Part shown: one piece after another, positions 34,224 through 45,328 of the stretch
Layout: each line of letters starts with the position of its first letter
Position numbering within the stretch: the stretch's first letter is position 1
Assembly (NCBI RefSeq): GCF_002738225.1
Contig: NZ_PEBQ01000093.1
Span: 1-64,000 of the forward strand
From: Acetobacter pomorum
Lineage (GTDB): Bacteria > Pseudomonadota > Alphaproteobacteria > Acetobacterales > Acetobacteraceae
Direction: 5' to 3'
Length of the DNA stretch: 64,000 bases
Translations under genes and position numbers: made by a program
The notes under the pieces: generated by a model
What the model was told of the DNA's origin: nothing
What the model saw: the letters and a program-made list of their open reading frames with translations, nothing else
Databases searched by the model: none

Positions 34224-34353
34224 GACCTCCCCATCACGCAGTTTGCCAAAGTATTTTGTCACGCGCGGCGCACTATATCAGTGTCCGCCATATTTGCCAG
34301 TCCTGATTGTTATTGGTTCTTAACTGCGTGTTCACATCGCAGATCATCGGGTT

Positions 34354-34382
34354 TTGACAGGCTGCGTGGTCAATTCTAATTC
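34354..34382 (+). promoter_or_regulatory. Putative sigma-70 promoter of the late module
   Basis: TTGACA, 17-base spacer, then TAATTC, 45 bases before the first late gene (34427). The -35 is a perfect consensus. Confidence 0.55.
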
Positions 34383-34426
34383 CTGCTCATCATCCCGAAA
34401 ATTGTAAAAAACCAAGGAAATTCCGT

Positions 34427-34975
34427 ATGCCCATAGCAACGCGCATGGCACAGGCGGCGTGTGGCAAAGTGCTGCGTGGCGCACGGTGCTGGTGGGTTGT
34501 GGCGCAGCCGGTGGGGGCGGGTGTTGTTGTGTGCCCGCTGGTATGCGTGCCCCGCCATCACCATCGGGCGGATATCTGCATAGGTTGGGTGCAGGCGCTG
34601 CAACTGGGCTGCCCCGCGCAGGCCGTGCTGCGCTGCCGCCCCGTATGGCGGGCCAATGTGGCGGGGCTGCATGGTGTGGGCTGGCTGAACAGCCCCCTAC
34701 GCCAGCGCATGCTCACCACTCTTGTGCAGGAGCTGCGCCGCCACAGGGATGAAACAGGCCGCCCCTTTGCCACCACTACGCGCCGCCCAGATACGCGGTG
34801 CAGCCGTTTTTTTGATAACCCGCACAGTGGGGGCGCCCATGCCACGCAAGACACCAGCACCCGCGCCGGGCGTATCCGGGCCATCAGCTTTGGAGCCGCC
34901 GCCACGCCGCAGGCGGCGCAGTACACGGGCCGTAACGCCGCTGGATATCTTTATCCGCATCATGCAGGGGGATGA
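34427..34975 (+). CDS. Phage protein before small terminase
   Basis: 182 residues. AAGGAAA ribosome site seven bases before ATG. The middle reads WWVVAQPVGAGVVVCPLVCVPRH ... IGWVQALQL ... LHGVGWLNSPLRQRMLTTLVQELRR. The strand pattern faintly resembles MazF/PemK-type proteins, but without the key residues I can check this is only a guess. The last 136 bases overlap the next gene in another frame; the true C-terminus may be low-complexity read-through. Confidence 0.5.
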   Translation: MPIATRMAQAACGKVLRGARCWWVVAQPVGAGVVVCPLVCVPRHHHRADICIGWVQALQLGCPAQAVLRCRPVWRANVAGLHGVGWLNSPLRQRMLTTLVQELRRHRDETGRPFATTTRRPDTRCSRFFDNPHSGGAHATQDTSTRAGRIRAISFGAAATPQAAQYTGRNAAGYLYPHHAGG

Positions 34976-35189
34976 AAGTATAACAGAGCGCCAGTTTGAT
35001 GCCGCAAAGGTGGCTGCCCCCTACATGCACCCCAAGCTTGCGGGGCTTGCCGCAGATGCCCAACCACGCCGCAGCGCCGATGCCTTTACGGATGAGGAGC
35101 TGGCCGCTCTTGCGCAGGAAAACAACGTGCCGTCGCAACATGGGGTACGGGCAGCCGCAGGCCAGACGCCGGAAAGCGAAGGGCGCTGA
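34839..35189 (+). CDS. Small terminase-like phage protein
   Basis: 116 residues. A basic Pro/Arg start, then TPLDIFIRIMQGDESITERQFDAAKVAAPYMHPKLAGL, a helical pattern found in small terminase-type proteins of Alphaproteobacterial phages. By family it would recognise phage DNA and hand it to the large subunit. It sits directly upstream of terL. Confidence 0.65.
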   Translation: MPRKTPAPAPGVSGPSALEPPPRRRRRSTRAVTPLDIFIRIMQGDESITERQFDAAKVAAPYMHPKLAGLAADAQPRRSADAFTDEELAALAQENNVPSQHGVRAAAGQTPESEGR

Positions 35190-35246
35190 ACAGGTGCGGG
35201 CAACCCTGCCAAAAAGTGTTTTTTCTTATGATGTTCAGGGGGCTTT

Positions 35247-36701
35247 ATGCGGCATTCCTTGCCTCAACCTGCACGCGTCCTGCAGGCGGGCCGGGTGGCG
35301 CGGGCAGAACTGGCACGCAGGCAGGCCGCTCGCCAGCATGTTCTGGATTTTGCCCGCTATACGCTGCCAGATTACAAAGCAGGCGCACATCATGCCCTGC
35401 TGGCCCGCACGCTGGAGCAGGTGGAGGCCGGGCGTATTACGCGGCTGATGGTGTTTATGCCACCCCGGCACGGAAAATCGGAGCTGACATCTCGCCGCTT
35501 TCCCGCATGGTATCTGGGGCGGCACCCCAGGCGGCAGATTATCGGGGCCTCTTACGGGGCCACGCTGGCGCAGGATTTTGGGCGCGATGTGCGCAATATT
35601 GTGGCGTCCTCCCGCTATGGGGCGTTGTTTTCTGCAACAAAGTTGGCGGCAGATAGCAGCGCGCGTGATGTATGGCACACCGCACAGGGCGGAGGGTACA
35701 CCGGCATGGGTGTGGGCGGCGGGCTAACGGGCCGTGGCGCGCATCTGGCCATTATAGATGACCCCGTAAAGGATAGGCAGGAGGCCGAAAGCCCCGCCCG
35801 CCGTGCCGCTGTGCTGGACTGGTACCGCGCCGTGCTGCGCACCCGCCTGATGCCCGGCGGCGCCATTGTGCTGGTGATGACACGCTGGAGCATGGATGAT
35901 CTGGCAGGCCGCCTGCTGGATGATATGCACAACAAAACGGGCGAGGCATGGCATGTGCTGGACCTGCCCGCCCTGGCCACCGCACCTGATGCACTGGGCC
36001 GCATACCGGGGCAGGCGCTGTGGCCGCAGGCGTTTGATACGGCGGAACTTGCGCGGATACGTCAGGCCGTGGGGGAGCGGGAATGGGCCGCACTGTACCA
36101 GCAAAACCCGGTGCCGCTTTCTGGCAATCTGTTTCACACCCACATGCTGGGGGTGCAGGAGGCACTGCCCGCAGCATCCGGCCCCGCCGTGCGGAGGTGG
36201 GACCTTGCCGCTACCCGCCAGACCGGCAGCAACAACCCGGACTGGACAGTGGGCGTAAAAATGCACCACCTGCCAGATGGGCGCTTTGTGGTGGCGGACA
36301 TCACCCGCCTGCGCGGAGACCCCGCACAGGTAGAAGCCACCCTGCTGGCCACCGCCGCGCGTGATGGTGTGGGGGTGGACATTGTGCTGCCGCAAGACCC
36401 CGGGCAAGCCGGTGTGGCGCAGGCACGATACCTTACCGGCAGGCTGGCGGGTTACAAGGTGCGCTGCGTGCGTGAAACAGGAGATAAAGCCACCCGCGCC
36501 GCCCCATTTGCCGCGCAGGTGAACGCTGGCAATGTGCTGCTGCTACGCGCCCCGTGGGTGCATGCGTTTATGGAGGAACTGGCAGCATTCCCCGTCGCCA
36601 CGCATGATGACCAAGTGGACGCCGCAGCCGGTGCCTTTGCCGCACTGGCAGAGGCACACCCCCTGCCGCGCTTTGGGCCGGATTTTCTGGCCCGTATTTA
36701 G
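35247..36701 (+). CDS. terL: Phage terminase large subunit
   Basis: 484 residues. ATPase domain with Walker A PPRHGKSE (~residue 73) and Walker B LAIIDDP, plus a conserved [17 protein letters not shown] motif III-like region. The RNase H-like nuclease half has [26 protein letters not shown] and the Asp-rich [13 protein letters not shown] end. It packages DNA into the capsid and cuts it. It begins with [14 protein letters not shown] 35247. Its stop overlaps the trhO stop from the other strand by four bases. Confidence 0.95.
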   Translation: MRHSLPQPARVLQAGRVARAELARRQAARQHVLDFARYTLPDYKAGAHHALLARTLEQVEAGRITRLMVFMPPRHGKSELTSRRFPAWYLGRHPRRQIIGASYGATLAQDFGRDVRNIVASSRYGALFSATKLAADSSARDVWHTAQGGGYTGMGVGGGLTGRGAHLAIIDDPVKDRQEAESPARRAAVLDWYRAVLRTRLMPGGAIVLVMTRWSMDDLAGRLLDDMHNKTGEAWHVLDLPALATAPDALGRIPGQALWPQAFDTAELARIRQAVGEREWAALYQQNPVPLSGNLFHTHMLGVQEALPAASGPAVRRWDLAATRQTGSNNPDWTVGVKMHHLPDGRFVVADITRLRGDPAQVEATLLATAARDGVGVDIVLPQDPGQAGVAQARYLTGRLAGYKVRCVRETGDKATRAAPFAAQVNAGNVLLLRAPWVHAFMEELAAFPVATHDDQVDAAAGAFAALAEAHPLPRFGPDFLARI

Positions 36702-37750
36702 TGTGCGTGCTGCTGGCGCAAGGCTTGCTGGCGGCGCTTTTCTTCCTCACGCTGCTGGCGTTTGCGGGCGCGTTCTTCTGCCATGTTGGCGCCCAGATGG
36801 GCCTCACCACGCTGTGCGGCCAAACGGGCCTGACGTTCACGCTCGGCATGGCGGGCGCGGCGGGCTTCATCCCACTGGCCGTAGCAGTGCGGGCAGGATA
36901 CGCCGGTTTCAAACTTGGGGCTGGCCTTGTCTTCCGCCGTAATGGGCGTGCGGCAGGCGTGGCACAGTTCCAGCTCACCGGGTTTAAGGCCGTGGCCCAC
37001 CGTTACGCGCTGGTCGAACACAAAACATTCACCCCGCCACAGGCTTTCTTCCTCTGGCACGGTTTCCAGATACTTCAGGATACCCCCTTGCAGATGGTAC
37101 ACCTCATCCAGCCCTTCGGCCTTGGCAAAGGCGGTGGATTTTTCACACCGAATACCCCCTGTGCAGAACATGGCCACACGCGGCTTGCGGCCCTTTGCCA
37201 GAAGTTCCTCACGGTGTTGGCGGAACCAAGCGGGAAATTCCCTAAAGGTTTTAATCTGCGGGTCTATCGCGCCTTCAAACGTGCCTACGGCCACTTCGTA
37301 ATCATTGCGTGTGTCTATCAGAATGGTGTCGGGGTCTTTTAACAGGTCGTTCCATTCTGTGGGGGGCACGTAGGTGCCTACAATGTGGTTGGGGTCTGTG
37401 CCCTCTACACCCATTGTGACAATTTCCTTCTTCAGCCGCACCTTCATGCGCAGGAAGGGCATTTCTGGCGCGCGGGAGAACTTGACCTCAATATCCGCGC
37501 AGCCGGGCAGGGTGCGGATATGCGCCAGCACGGCCTCAATACCGGCATCTGTGCCCGCAATGGTGCCGTTAATGCCCTCGGATGCCAAAAGCAGAATGCC
37601 CTTTACCCCGTTGGCGGTGCACACATTCTGCAACGGCCCGCGCAGATCAGCCGGGTTTGCAAATGGGGTAAAGCGGTAAAGGGCCGCCACGCAAATGGGC
37701 AGGGCAGCAGTATCCGTATCGGGCGTGGGGGCTGTGGGCTGGGCAGTCAT
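36698..37750 (-). CDS. trhO: tRNA uridine 5-oxyacetic acid/ hydroxylation enzyme TrhO (rhodanese type)
   Basis: 350 residues. N-terminal ferredoxin-like half ([35 protein letters not shown]), then a rhodanese domain with the family loop [18 protein letters not shown] (active Cys), then a Cys cluster CHACRTPI ... CPHCYGQW typical of TrhO/YceA. It hydroxylates U34 of tRNA. It is a housekeeping gene placed on the opposite strand between terL and the portal gene, tail-to-tail with terL. The C-terminus is a highly charged Arg/Glu/Gln helix. Confidence 0.93.
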   Translation of the reverse strand: MTAQPTAPTPDTDTAALPICVAALYRFTPFANPADLRGPLQNVCTANGVKGILLLASEGINGTIAGTDAGIEAVLAHIRTLPGCADIEVKFSRAPEMPFLRMKVRLKKEIVTMGVEGTDPNHIVGTYVPPTEWNDLLKDPDTILIDTRNDYEVAVGTFEGAIDPQIKTFREFPAWFRQHREELLAKGRKPRVAMFCTGGIRCEKSTAFAKAEGLDEVYHLQGGILKYLETVPEEESLWRGECFVFDQRVTVGHGLKPGELELCHACRTPITAEDKASPKFETGVSCPHCYGQWDEARRARHAERERQARLAAQRGEAHLGANMAEERARKRQQREEEKRRQQALRQQHAH

Positions 37751-37908
37751 GCTCGGCAAGTTCCTTGGGCCTGTTGGGTGATTGCAGATCATCCGTTCCG
37801 CGCCACGGCTTACAGCACCGCAATCAGGTTGCATTTCAATGCCGCCCATTTACCCGCCCGCAGCGGGGGCAGACAAGTTTTTTTCCAATTTTCAACAAAG
37901 GGCAGGGT

Positions 37909-39288
37909 ATGTCTGGTTTGTCTTTTTCTTCCCGCGCTCGGCTGGGGTGGTGGCAGCGTTTGCGCGGGCGGCATGCCCCTGTGCCCCTGCCGCGTAAGGA
38001 GCCGATGCTGCCCCAGGGGGCCTTTGCGGCAGATGTGGCCAAGGTGGCCCCGGCAGCCGTGGCGCGGGCAGATGTGTTTGCCCCGTATCGGCCCCCGCGC
38101 GGGGTGCGGGCCAATGGCAGCACCGCCCCGCTGGCTATGGATAGTGCCGCCGCACAAAACGCCCCCGGTTTGCTGGACTGGCTGCGCAATGCCGTGGCGG
38201 ATGGGGTGGTGTTTCCCGGTTATGCACGGCTGGCGGAAATGGCCCAGCGGGCAGAATACCGGCACATGGTGGACACCATTGCCACCGAGGCCACGCGGCA
38301 ATGGCTGGTGTTTACCTCCCGCTCCGGGCAAGGGGCGGGCAAGGCAGACCGCATTAACCAGTTGGAGGCTGAGTTCACCCGCCTGAATGTGCGCGATGTG
38401 CTGCGCCGCATGGCGGAAATGGACGGCCATTACGGCATGGGCCTGCTGTATGTAGATACCGGGCTTTCCCCCGTGGCGGGTGGTTTGGCATCCCCCTTGC
38501 TGTTGCGGCCAGAAACCTTCCGCCAAGGCAGTTTGCGCGCACTGGTGCCGGTGGAGCCGGTTTGGACAACCCCCGCCATGTATGAAACCGCAAACCCGCT
38601 GCACCCTGCCTTTTACAAACCGCAAAGCTGGTGGGTGCAGGGCACGCTTTTACATGCCACGCGCCTGTTGCGGTTTTGCGCGCGGGAGGTGCCGGATATT
38701 CTTAAACCCGCTTATAACTTCGGCGGTGTTTCCCTTACGCAAATGGCGCGGCCCTATGTGGAAAACTGGTTGCGCACGCGCCAGAGTGTTTCGGATTTGC
38801 TGAATGCGTTTTCCATTGTCGCACTGTCCACCAATATGGCGGCCTATGCGCAAGACCCCGAAGGGCTTTTGGCGCGGGTGGAGGCGTTTAACCGCTTTCG
38901 TTCCAACCGGGGCACGTTTGTGCTGGATAAGGAGCGCGAAAAGCTGGAACTTCTGGCAGCCCCCCTTTCCGGGCTGGACAGTTTGCAGGCACAGGCGCTG
39001 GAGCAGATCTGCACCGTGGCACAACAGCCGCTGGTAAAGTTTGCCGGTATTTCCCCTTCCGGGCTGAATGCCTCGGCTGATGGCGAGATCCGGGTTTTTT
39101 ATGATCGCATCAGCGCTTATCAGGAATCCTTCCTGCGCCCCAACCTTACGTACATTCTGCATATGGTGATGCTGAACCTGTGGGGCGCGGTGGATACGGA
39201 CATTACGTTCACCTTCCGCCCGCTCTGGCAGATGGATGAGGCCGAACAGGCGGACATAGACGCCAAAAAACAGAGTACGCCACCATGA
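37909..39288 (+). CDS. Phage portal protein (DUF1073)
   Basis: 459 residues. VVFPGYARLAEMAQRAEYRHMVDTIATEATRQW and LNVRDVLRRMAEMDGHYGMGLLYVD are the DUF1073 portal signature; QQPLVKFAGISPSGLNASADGEIRVFYDRI follows. Forms the dodecameric channel at the capsid vertex. AAAGGGCAGGG ribosome site. It ends ATGA-overlapped with the next gene. Confidence 0.93.
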   Translation: MSGLSFSSRARLGWWQRLRGRHAPVPLPRKEPMLPQGAFAADVAKVAPAAVARADVFAPYRPPRGVRANGSTAPLAMDSAAAQNAPGLLDWLRNAVADGVVFPGYARLAEMAQRAEYRHMVDTIATEATRQWLVFTSRSGQGAGKADRINQLEAEFTRLNVRDVLRRMAEMDGHYGMGLLYVDTGLSPVAGGLASPLLLRPETFRQGSLRALVPVEPVWTTPAMYETANPLHPAFYKPQSWWVQGTLLHATRLLRFCAREVPDILKPAYNFGGVSLTQMARPYVENWLRTRQSVSDLLNAFSIVALSTNMAAYAQDPEGLLARVEAFNRFRSNRGTFVLDKEREKLELLAAPLSGLDSLQAQALEQICTVAQQPLVKFAGISPSGLNASADGEIRVFYDRISAYQESFLRPNLTYILHMVMLNLWGAVDTDITFTFRPLWQMDEAEQADIDAKKQSTPP

Positions 39289-40286
39289 ACACACGCAATA
39301 CCGGGCAGGCCCGCGCCAGCCCGCACGCTGCTGTTGCGCCCGATACGCAGCCTTTGGCGCTGGACAGGGCCAGCGTGCGCCGGGTGGATGCAGATGGGCA
39401 TTTGCACATTGCGCACTGCATTTTCTCCGCCGCAACCGTTAGCCCCTATTATGGGCGCGAAATACCGGGAGCCGCTGCGCTGGGCCTGAAAGATGATGAC
39501 GTTTACAACGTTTTTCGCCCGCCCGATGCGCTTATGCGCGCCGCCCTCAGCCTGCGCGGCAAACCGGTGCTTATGCAGCATACCCCTGTAAGTGCGCAGG
39601 ATCACCCAGCCAGCATAACCGTTGGCGCGGTGGGCAGCGATGTGCGCTTTACCCCACCCAACCTGACAGGCAGCTTAACGATATGGGATGCCACAGCCAT
39701 TGCGGCCATAGAAAACGGCACACAGCGCGCGGTTTCCGCCGGGTATCGGTACACGGCCATCAGGCAGGCGGGCACCTATATGGGCACCCCCTATACGCTG
39801 ATAATGGCGGATATTGCCTTTAACCATCTGGCCCTTGTGGCCCAGCCCCGTGTGCCTTCCGCCATTATTGGCGATGCCGCACCAAACCCCAACATGCCTT
39901 TTAACAACAGGAGCTTTCAGGCCATGCCTGATCAAACGCCCATTACCGTTGCGGCCATGGATGCCGCCATTGCCCAGGCTGTGCAGCAGGCGGAAGAACG
40001 CGCCGTACGCCAGATGGCAGACCTGCACACAGCCCGCGCTGCCGTGCGCCCCTTTGTGGGCGATGTGGCGATGGATAGCGCCCCCGCCGTTTACGGTTTT
40101 GCCTTAAAGGAAGCAGGCATTGATGTCACGGGCGTGCCTGAACAGGGGTTGAAACCGCTGTTTGAAAGCTTTGCGCGCATGCAGCCGCGTGCGGATGGTG
40201 CCGCCCCGGTCATGGGGCAGGATGCCGCAGCCACGCAGGGCTTTCGGCAGCGCTTTGGGCTGGAACGCATTGGCGTGCGCGGCTGA
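39285..40286 (+). CDS. Phage prohead protease/scaffold-like protein (DUF2213)
   Basis: 333 residues. N-terminal half (LDRASVRRVDADGHLHIAH, ISPYYGREIPG, GKPVLMQHTPVSAQDHP, VSAGYRYTAI ... HLALVAQPR) matches the DUF2213 domain, related to head maturation proteases. The C-terminal half is a helical, charged scaffold-like region (AMDAAIAQAVQQAEERAVRQM). Likely processes or scaffolds the capsid. Starts inside the portal stop. Confidence 0.85.
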   Translation: MNTRNTGQARASPHAAVAPDTQPLALDRASVRRVDADGHLHIAHCIFSAATVSPYYGREIPGAAALGLKDDDVYNVFRPPDALMRAALSLRGKPVLMQHTPVSAQDHPASITVGAVGSDVRFTPPNLTGSLTIWDATAIAAIENGTQRAVSAGYRYTAIRQAGTYMGTPYTLIMADIAFNHLALVAQPRVPSAIIGDAAPNPNMPFNNRSFQAMPDQTPITVAAMDAAIAQAVQQAEERAVRQMADLHTARAAVRPFVGDVAMDSAPAVYGFALKEAGIDVTGVPEQGLKPLFESFARMQPRADGAAPVMGQDAAATQGFRQRFGLERIGVRG

Positions 40287-40324
40287 AAGCCTTTTTTGTT
40301 TTACGTATGATACAAGGCAGGTAA

Positions 40325-40825
40325 ATGTCTTTTCAAAATCAGGTCAACATCCAGCCAGCGCCCGCTGTGCCGGGTGATTTTGCATCTCTCAACCCCACGG
40401 CCACCTTTCCGGCGGGTGAGGGCGCATTGGTGGCGGCTGCGGGTGGCTGCACGGTGGCCGCCTTTGGCTGGGTGCAGGCCGATGGCGTAAGTGTGGCCAA
40501 CATGCCGCCATCTGGCAGCACTGCCGCGCCCGATGGCTTTGTGCATCGGGATCTGACTGCCCAGATTACGGATTTTACGGCATCGGAAAGCATGGTTATT
40601 CCGCAGGGCTTTCCCGTAACGCTGTTTACGGCGGGGGATTTCTGGGTGCAGCCCACCACGCAGGCCACGCCGGGGCAGGCCGTTTTTGCCAGTTTGAGTG
40701 ATGGCACCATCAGCACCGCCGCCACAGGCAGTTCTGTAACAGGTGCGGTGGCCACAGGGTTTTTTGTAGCTTCCGCTGGTGCTGCGGGTGAGCTGGTTCG
40801 GATTTCTACATGGATGCACGCATAA
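40325..40825 (+). CDS. Capsid decoration (cement) protein
   Basis: 166 residues, beta-rich with many small residues (GDFASLNPTATFPAGEGALVA, ITDFTASESMVIPQGFPVTLF). Place between protease and major capsid gene, and composition, fit structural cement proteins. AGGCAGGT ribosome site. Inference from context more than motif. Confidence 0.75.
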   Translation: MSFQNQVNIQPAPAVPGDFASLNPTATFPAGEGALVAAAGGCTVAAFGWVQADGVSVANMPPSGSTAAPDGFVHRDLTAQITDFTASESMVIPQGFPVTLFTAGDFWVQPTTQATPGQAVFASLSDGTISTAATGSSVTGAVATGFFVASAGAAGELVRISTWMHA

Positions 40826-41862
40826 TGCTGACTTCTCATTCAGAACTGGCGGAACTCAACCGCCTTGGCTTTGTGGTGCCCGATGCACGCGGCCTGATTG
40901 GTGCCGAACATCTGGTATCAGACACCATGGCGATGGATGCCCAGCCCGCGCTTTCCACCACCGCCAATGCAGGTATTCCGGCCTTTATGTCTGCCTGGGT
41001 GGATACGGGGCTTATCAAGGTGGCCTTTGCCCCCATGCGCGCGGCCGAATTGCTGGGCGAGGTGCGCAAGGGGGACTGGGTTTCCAAAACAGCCGTCTTT
41101 CCCATGCTGGAAACGGCAGGGCAGGTTTCCTCCTACGGGGATTGGAACCAGAATGGCACGGTCAGCCTCAACCCCAGTTTCCCCGAACGCCAGTCCTACC
41201 ATTATCAGGTATTTGTGGCGTGGGGTGAGCAGGAACTGGCTCTGGCCGGGCAGGCACGCCTGCAATGGGCCGCCAGCCTGCGAGAGGCCGCAGCCCTGAA
41301 GTTGAACAAGTTTCAGAACCAGACATACTTTTTTGGCATCAGCGGGCTGAAACTTTATGGCTATCTGAATGACCCGCGCCTGCCTGCCGCCATTACGCCT
41401 GCCACCAAAGCCGCAGGGGGCACGGCGTGGGAAAACGCCACCCCCGAAGAGCGGCAGGATGACGTGATTGCCCTTATCAACCAGCTACGCAAACAAACGG
41501 CCGGGCTGGTGGATACGGATACGCCCATGGTGTTGGGCCTTGCCCCCACCCGCATGGGGTTGCTGACACGCCGCAACACGTTTGGCCTTTCTGCCCTAAC
41601 CATGTTGCGAGAAACCTACCCCAACCTGCGTTTTGTGCAGGCCGTAGAGTATGGAGATGCCGCCGCCAACGGTGTGCAGACCATGCAGATTATGGCTGAC
41701 CATGTGGATGTGCAGAAAACCGCCGAAGCCGCGTTTACAGAAAAACTGCGGGCCCATGCGGTGGTAACCGAGGCCTCGGCATGGAAGCAGAAGCTCTCCC
41801 AAGGCACATGGGGGGCCGTTATTTACATGCCCGCAGGCATTGCCACCATGACCGGCCTGTAA
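40825..41862 (+). CDS. Major capsid protein (DUF2184)
   Basis: 345 residues. DUF2184 pattern: VSDTMAMDAQPALSTTANAGIPAFMSAWVDTGLI, SSYGDWNQNGTVSLNPSFPERQSYHYQVF, TPMVLGLAPTRMGLLTRRN. HK97-like shell protein. Start 40825 overlaps the previous stop (TAATG); ATG 40810 also possible. Confidence 0.92.
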   Translation: MLTSHSELAELNRLGFVVPDARGLIGAEHLVSDTMAMDAQPALSTTANAGIPAFMSAWVDTGLIKVAFAPMRAAELLGEVRKGDWVSKTAVFPMLETAGQVSSYGDWNQNGTVSLNPSFPERQSYHYQVFVAWGEQELALAGQARLQWAASLREAAALKLNKFQNQTYFFGISGLKLYGYLNDPRLPAAITPATKAAGGTAWENATPEERQDDVIALINQLRKQTAGLVDTDTPMVLGLAPTRMGLLTRRNTFGLSALTMLRETYPNLRFVQAVEYGDAAANGVQTMQIMADHVDVQKTAEAAFTEKLRAHAVVTEASAWKQKLSQGTWGAVIYMPAGIATMTGL

Positions 41863-41906
41863 AACACACCCCCACAGGGCACGCACACATAAAAACGGAA
41901 AAACAC

Positions 41907-42224
41907 ATGGCAACAACATCAACAGTTACCGTTGGGTGCAAACTGCCCAACGGGCTTGTGCTGGAACTGGCAGGCCAGCGGCACGAGCTGGCAGGCGCAC
42001 GCACGGCCAAGGCAGGCGGGTATGGGCTTACCCCCGTGCCGGCAGATTTCTGGCAGGTATGGGCGCAAAAATATGCAGGCTTTCCCCCACTGGAAGCCGG
42101 GCTGATTTTTGCCCAGACCACGCCAGAAAAAGCCGCAGGCCAAGCCAAGGAACAAGCCAGCCTGCGCACGGGTATGGAACCACTTAACCCCGCAGCACCA
42201 GCTCCCGGCATTACGCCCGCGTAA
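41907..42224 (+). CDS. Small phage head-region protein
   Basis: 105 residues. TVTVGCKLPNGLVLELAGQRHELAGA then YGLTPVPADFWQVWAQKYAGF. Matches in layout the small proteins placed after DUF2184 capsid genes; probably structural. Weak ribosome site. Confidence 0.75.
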   Translation: MATTSTVTVGCKLPNGLVLELAGQRHELAGARTAKAGGYGLTPVPADFWQVWAQKYAGFPPLEAGLIFAQTTPEKAAGQAKEQASLRTGMEPLNPAAPAPGITPA

Positions 42225-43134
<910 letters not shown>

Positions 43135-43138
<4 letters not shown>

Positions 43139-43677
43139 GCACCAAGAGCAAGAACGTGCAACAGCCAGATGAGGCACAGCTATTTGCCGCCCTGCGTGCC
43201 TTTGTGCTGGAAGTTTTGCCTACAGGCACAACCGTTTTGCAAACTCGGCAAAACCGCACGCCACCACCGCGCGGCATGTTGGTGCTTATCACGCCGCTTT
43301 CTCGCCAGCTTATTGGTACGGGCAGCACACGCTATGGGCCACAAAGCTGCACCCTGTTGCGGCAGGAGCAACTGGCCACCCAGATCAGCCTGTTTGGCGC
43401 AGGGGCAGCAGATGCCGCGCAAACGCTGTTCACCCTATGGCGCGATGTATGGAGCACCACGTTTTTTGCAAACCTTGCGGCACAGCAAAAAGACATGCCG
43501 CGCCTATCCCCCTTGTATGCAGATAACGCCGAATGTCTGCCCTATGTTAACGCGCAACAGCAATACGAACCCCATTGGCAGCTTAGCCTGCACAGCCAGC
43601 TTACTTTTTCCATTACCCTGCCAGCCGCCACAGCCACCGCTGCCACAGTGCACAGCGTGGTGGCAGACAGGCTTTGA
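43135..43677 (+). CDS. Tail terminator-like neck protein
   Basis: 180 residues. LFAALRAFVLEVLP, then TPLSRQLIGTGSTRYG and DVWSTTFFANLA ... EPHWQLSLHSQLTFSITLP, resembling the LIC_12616-type neck/terminator proteins placed before contractile-tail sheath genes. ATGA overlap with the previous gene. Confidence 0.78.
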
Positions 43678-43695
43678 AATGCGAGTGAAACCTGC

Positions 43696-44850
43696 ATGAT
43701 CCTTCCTGTTTCTTCCCTTGTGTCTGTCACGCCGGGTGTGCTGGCGGCGGGGGGCACCACAAACCTGCTGAACGGGCTTGTATTTTCTACAAACACAGCG
43801 CTTTCTTCCGGCCTTTCCACATTTACAACCGCGGCGGAAGTGGCAGCCACATGCGGCGCAGAAAGTATGGAAGCCCGCATGGCCAGCATTTACTTTGCGG
43901 GCTACACCAATGCGCAGGATCTGCCGCAAACACTGTATTTTTACCAACTGCCCGCCACCCCAGAAGATACGGATTACACCGCAGCCCTTACAAACGCTGC
44001 CGCCGCCAGTGCAGATTGGTGCGCCTTTGCCTTTGCGCAGGAGCCAGATGCTACGGCCAAAACCGCCATTGCCGCATGGATGCCCACAAACCCCAACCGT
44101 TACTGGGGTATTGTGCAGGATGCTGATGCCAACATTTTGCTGGCAGAATCAGGATGTTTTGGCAACATAGTTACAGAACAGGCCACGCCGGGGCTGACAT
44201 GCCTGTGCAATACGGATGGCAACGGCACACTGGCTGCGGCCCTGTGTTTGGGCTGGGCAGCCAGCATAAACCCGCAGCGCAATGCCGGGCGCACCACGCT
44301 GATGTTCCGTAACAATGGCGGCGTGAGTGCCGCGGATATTACGGCCACACAGGCGCAGGCCTTGCTGCAAAATGGCTACAGCTTTTATGGGTCCTATAAA
44401 AGTGGGGATTCCACATTCAGTTTTCTCAACAACGGGGCCGTATCTGGCGCATTTGCATGGGCAGATAGTTATCTGAACCAGATCTGGATGACATCCTCCT
44501 TCCAGTCTGATCTGCTCACGCTGTTTTCTGCCGTGGGGCAGATACCTTATGCCGTGCAGGGTGATACGCTGCTGGCCACTTCTGTGCAAAACACCATTGA
44601 TACAGCTGTGGCTTTTGGCGCTATCCAGCCCAACGTCACGCTTTCTGCAGCACAGGCGCAGGTGGTGAACGCACAGGCAGGGCGCAGCATTGCAGATACG
44701 CTGGCCACACGCGGGTGGTATCTGCTGCCCGGTGCCTCCACCGCATCTGCCGCCACACGGGCCAAGCGCTGGCCGGTGCAGGCACGGTTCTTTTATATGG
44801 ATGGGCAGTCTGTCCAGTCTATCTCTCTGGCTACGGTAGAGGTGCAGTAA
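43696..44850 (+). CDS. Tail sheath protein (DUF3383)
   Basis: 384 residues. N-terminus VSVTPGVLAAGGTTNLLNGLVFSTN, then YFAGYTNAQDLPQTLYFYQL and ANILLAESGCFGN. The DUF3383 pattern includes the C-terminal AQARFFYMDGQSVQSISLATVEV. It forms the contractile sheath, so the particle should be myovirus-like. Confidence 0.92.
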   Translation: MILPVSSLVSVTPGVLAAGGTTNLLNGLVFSTNTALSSGLSTFTTAAEVAATCGAESMEARMASIYFAGYTNAQDLPQTLYFYQLPATPEDTDYTAALTNAAAASADWCAFAFAQEPDATAKTAIAAWMPTNPNRYWGIVQDADANILLAESGCFGNIVTEQATPGLTCLCNTDGNGTLAAALCLGWAASINPQRNAGRTTLMFRNNGGVSAADITATQAQALLQNGYSFYGSYKSGDSTFSFLNNGAVSGAFAWADSYLNQIWMTSSFQSDLLTLFSAVGQIPYAVQGDTLLATSVQNTIDTAVAFGAIQPNVTLSAAQAQVVNAQAGRSIADTLATRGWYLLPGASTASAATRAKRWPVQARFFYMDGQSVQSISLATVEVQ

Positions 44851-44852
44851 GC

Positions 44853-45290
44853 ATGTCTGATTACGATATTACAGCCGCCAACTCGGTTTTTACCATTACG
44901 GTTCCGGGGTTGTACAACACGCCCATTACGCTGGAAAACTATTCTGCCGACCGCGCTTTTGAAACCACCGCGCGGGAACTGGCAGAAACCGCCATGAGCA
45001 TTGATGGCTACCTGAACGCAGGCTGGATACCCACACCCGTGAGGCAGACAATCTCCCTTGCCGCCAGCAGTGAAAGTGGGTTGGTGTTTGAGGCCATTGC
45101 CGCCGCACAGGATGCACAGCGCGGGTTGTATCGGCTTGGGGCGGAAATCCAGCTTCCCTCCATTGGGCGTAAATACACCATGGTGCGCGGGTTGTTGCAG
45201 GCCGTGGCCGCAATGCCCAGCGCAGGCCGCGTGCTGGAGGCCCGCAGTTTTGAAATTGTGTGGGAACGTGTGTTGCCTGCTGCCCTGTAA
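44853..45290 (+). CDS. Tail tube protein
   Basis: 145 residues. ITAANSVFTITVPGLYNTPITLENYSADRAFETTARELAE and SIGRKYTMVRGLLQAVAAMPSAGR. Directly after the sheath gene (2-base gap). Size and place fit the inner tube of DUF3277-like type. Confidence 0.85.
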   Translation: MSDYDITAANSVFTITVPGLYNTPITLENYSADRAFETTARELAETAMSIDGYLNAGWIPTPVRQTISLAASSESGLVFEAIAAAQDAQRGLYRLGAEIQLPSIGRKYTMVRGLLQAVAAMPSAGRVLEARSFEIVWERVLPAAL

Positions 45291-45328
45291 AACAGATGTG
45301 TTTTTGAAAATGACAGGAAAGAGCAGGC

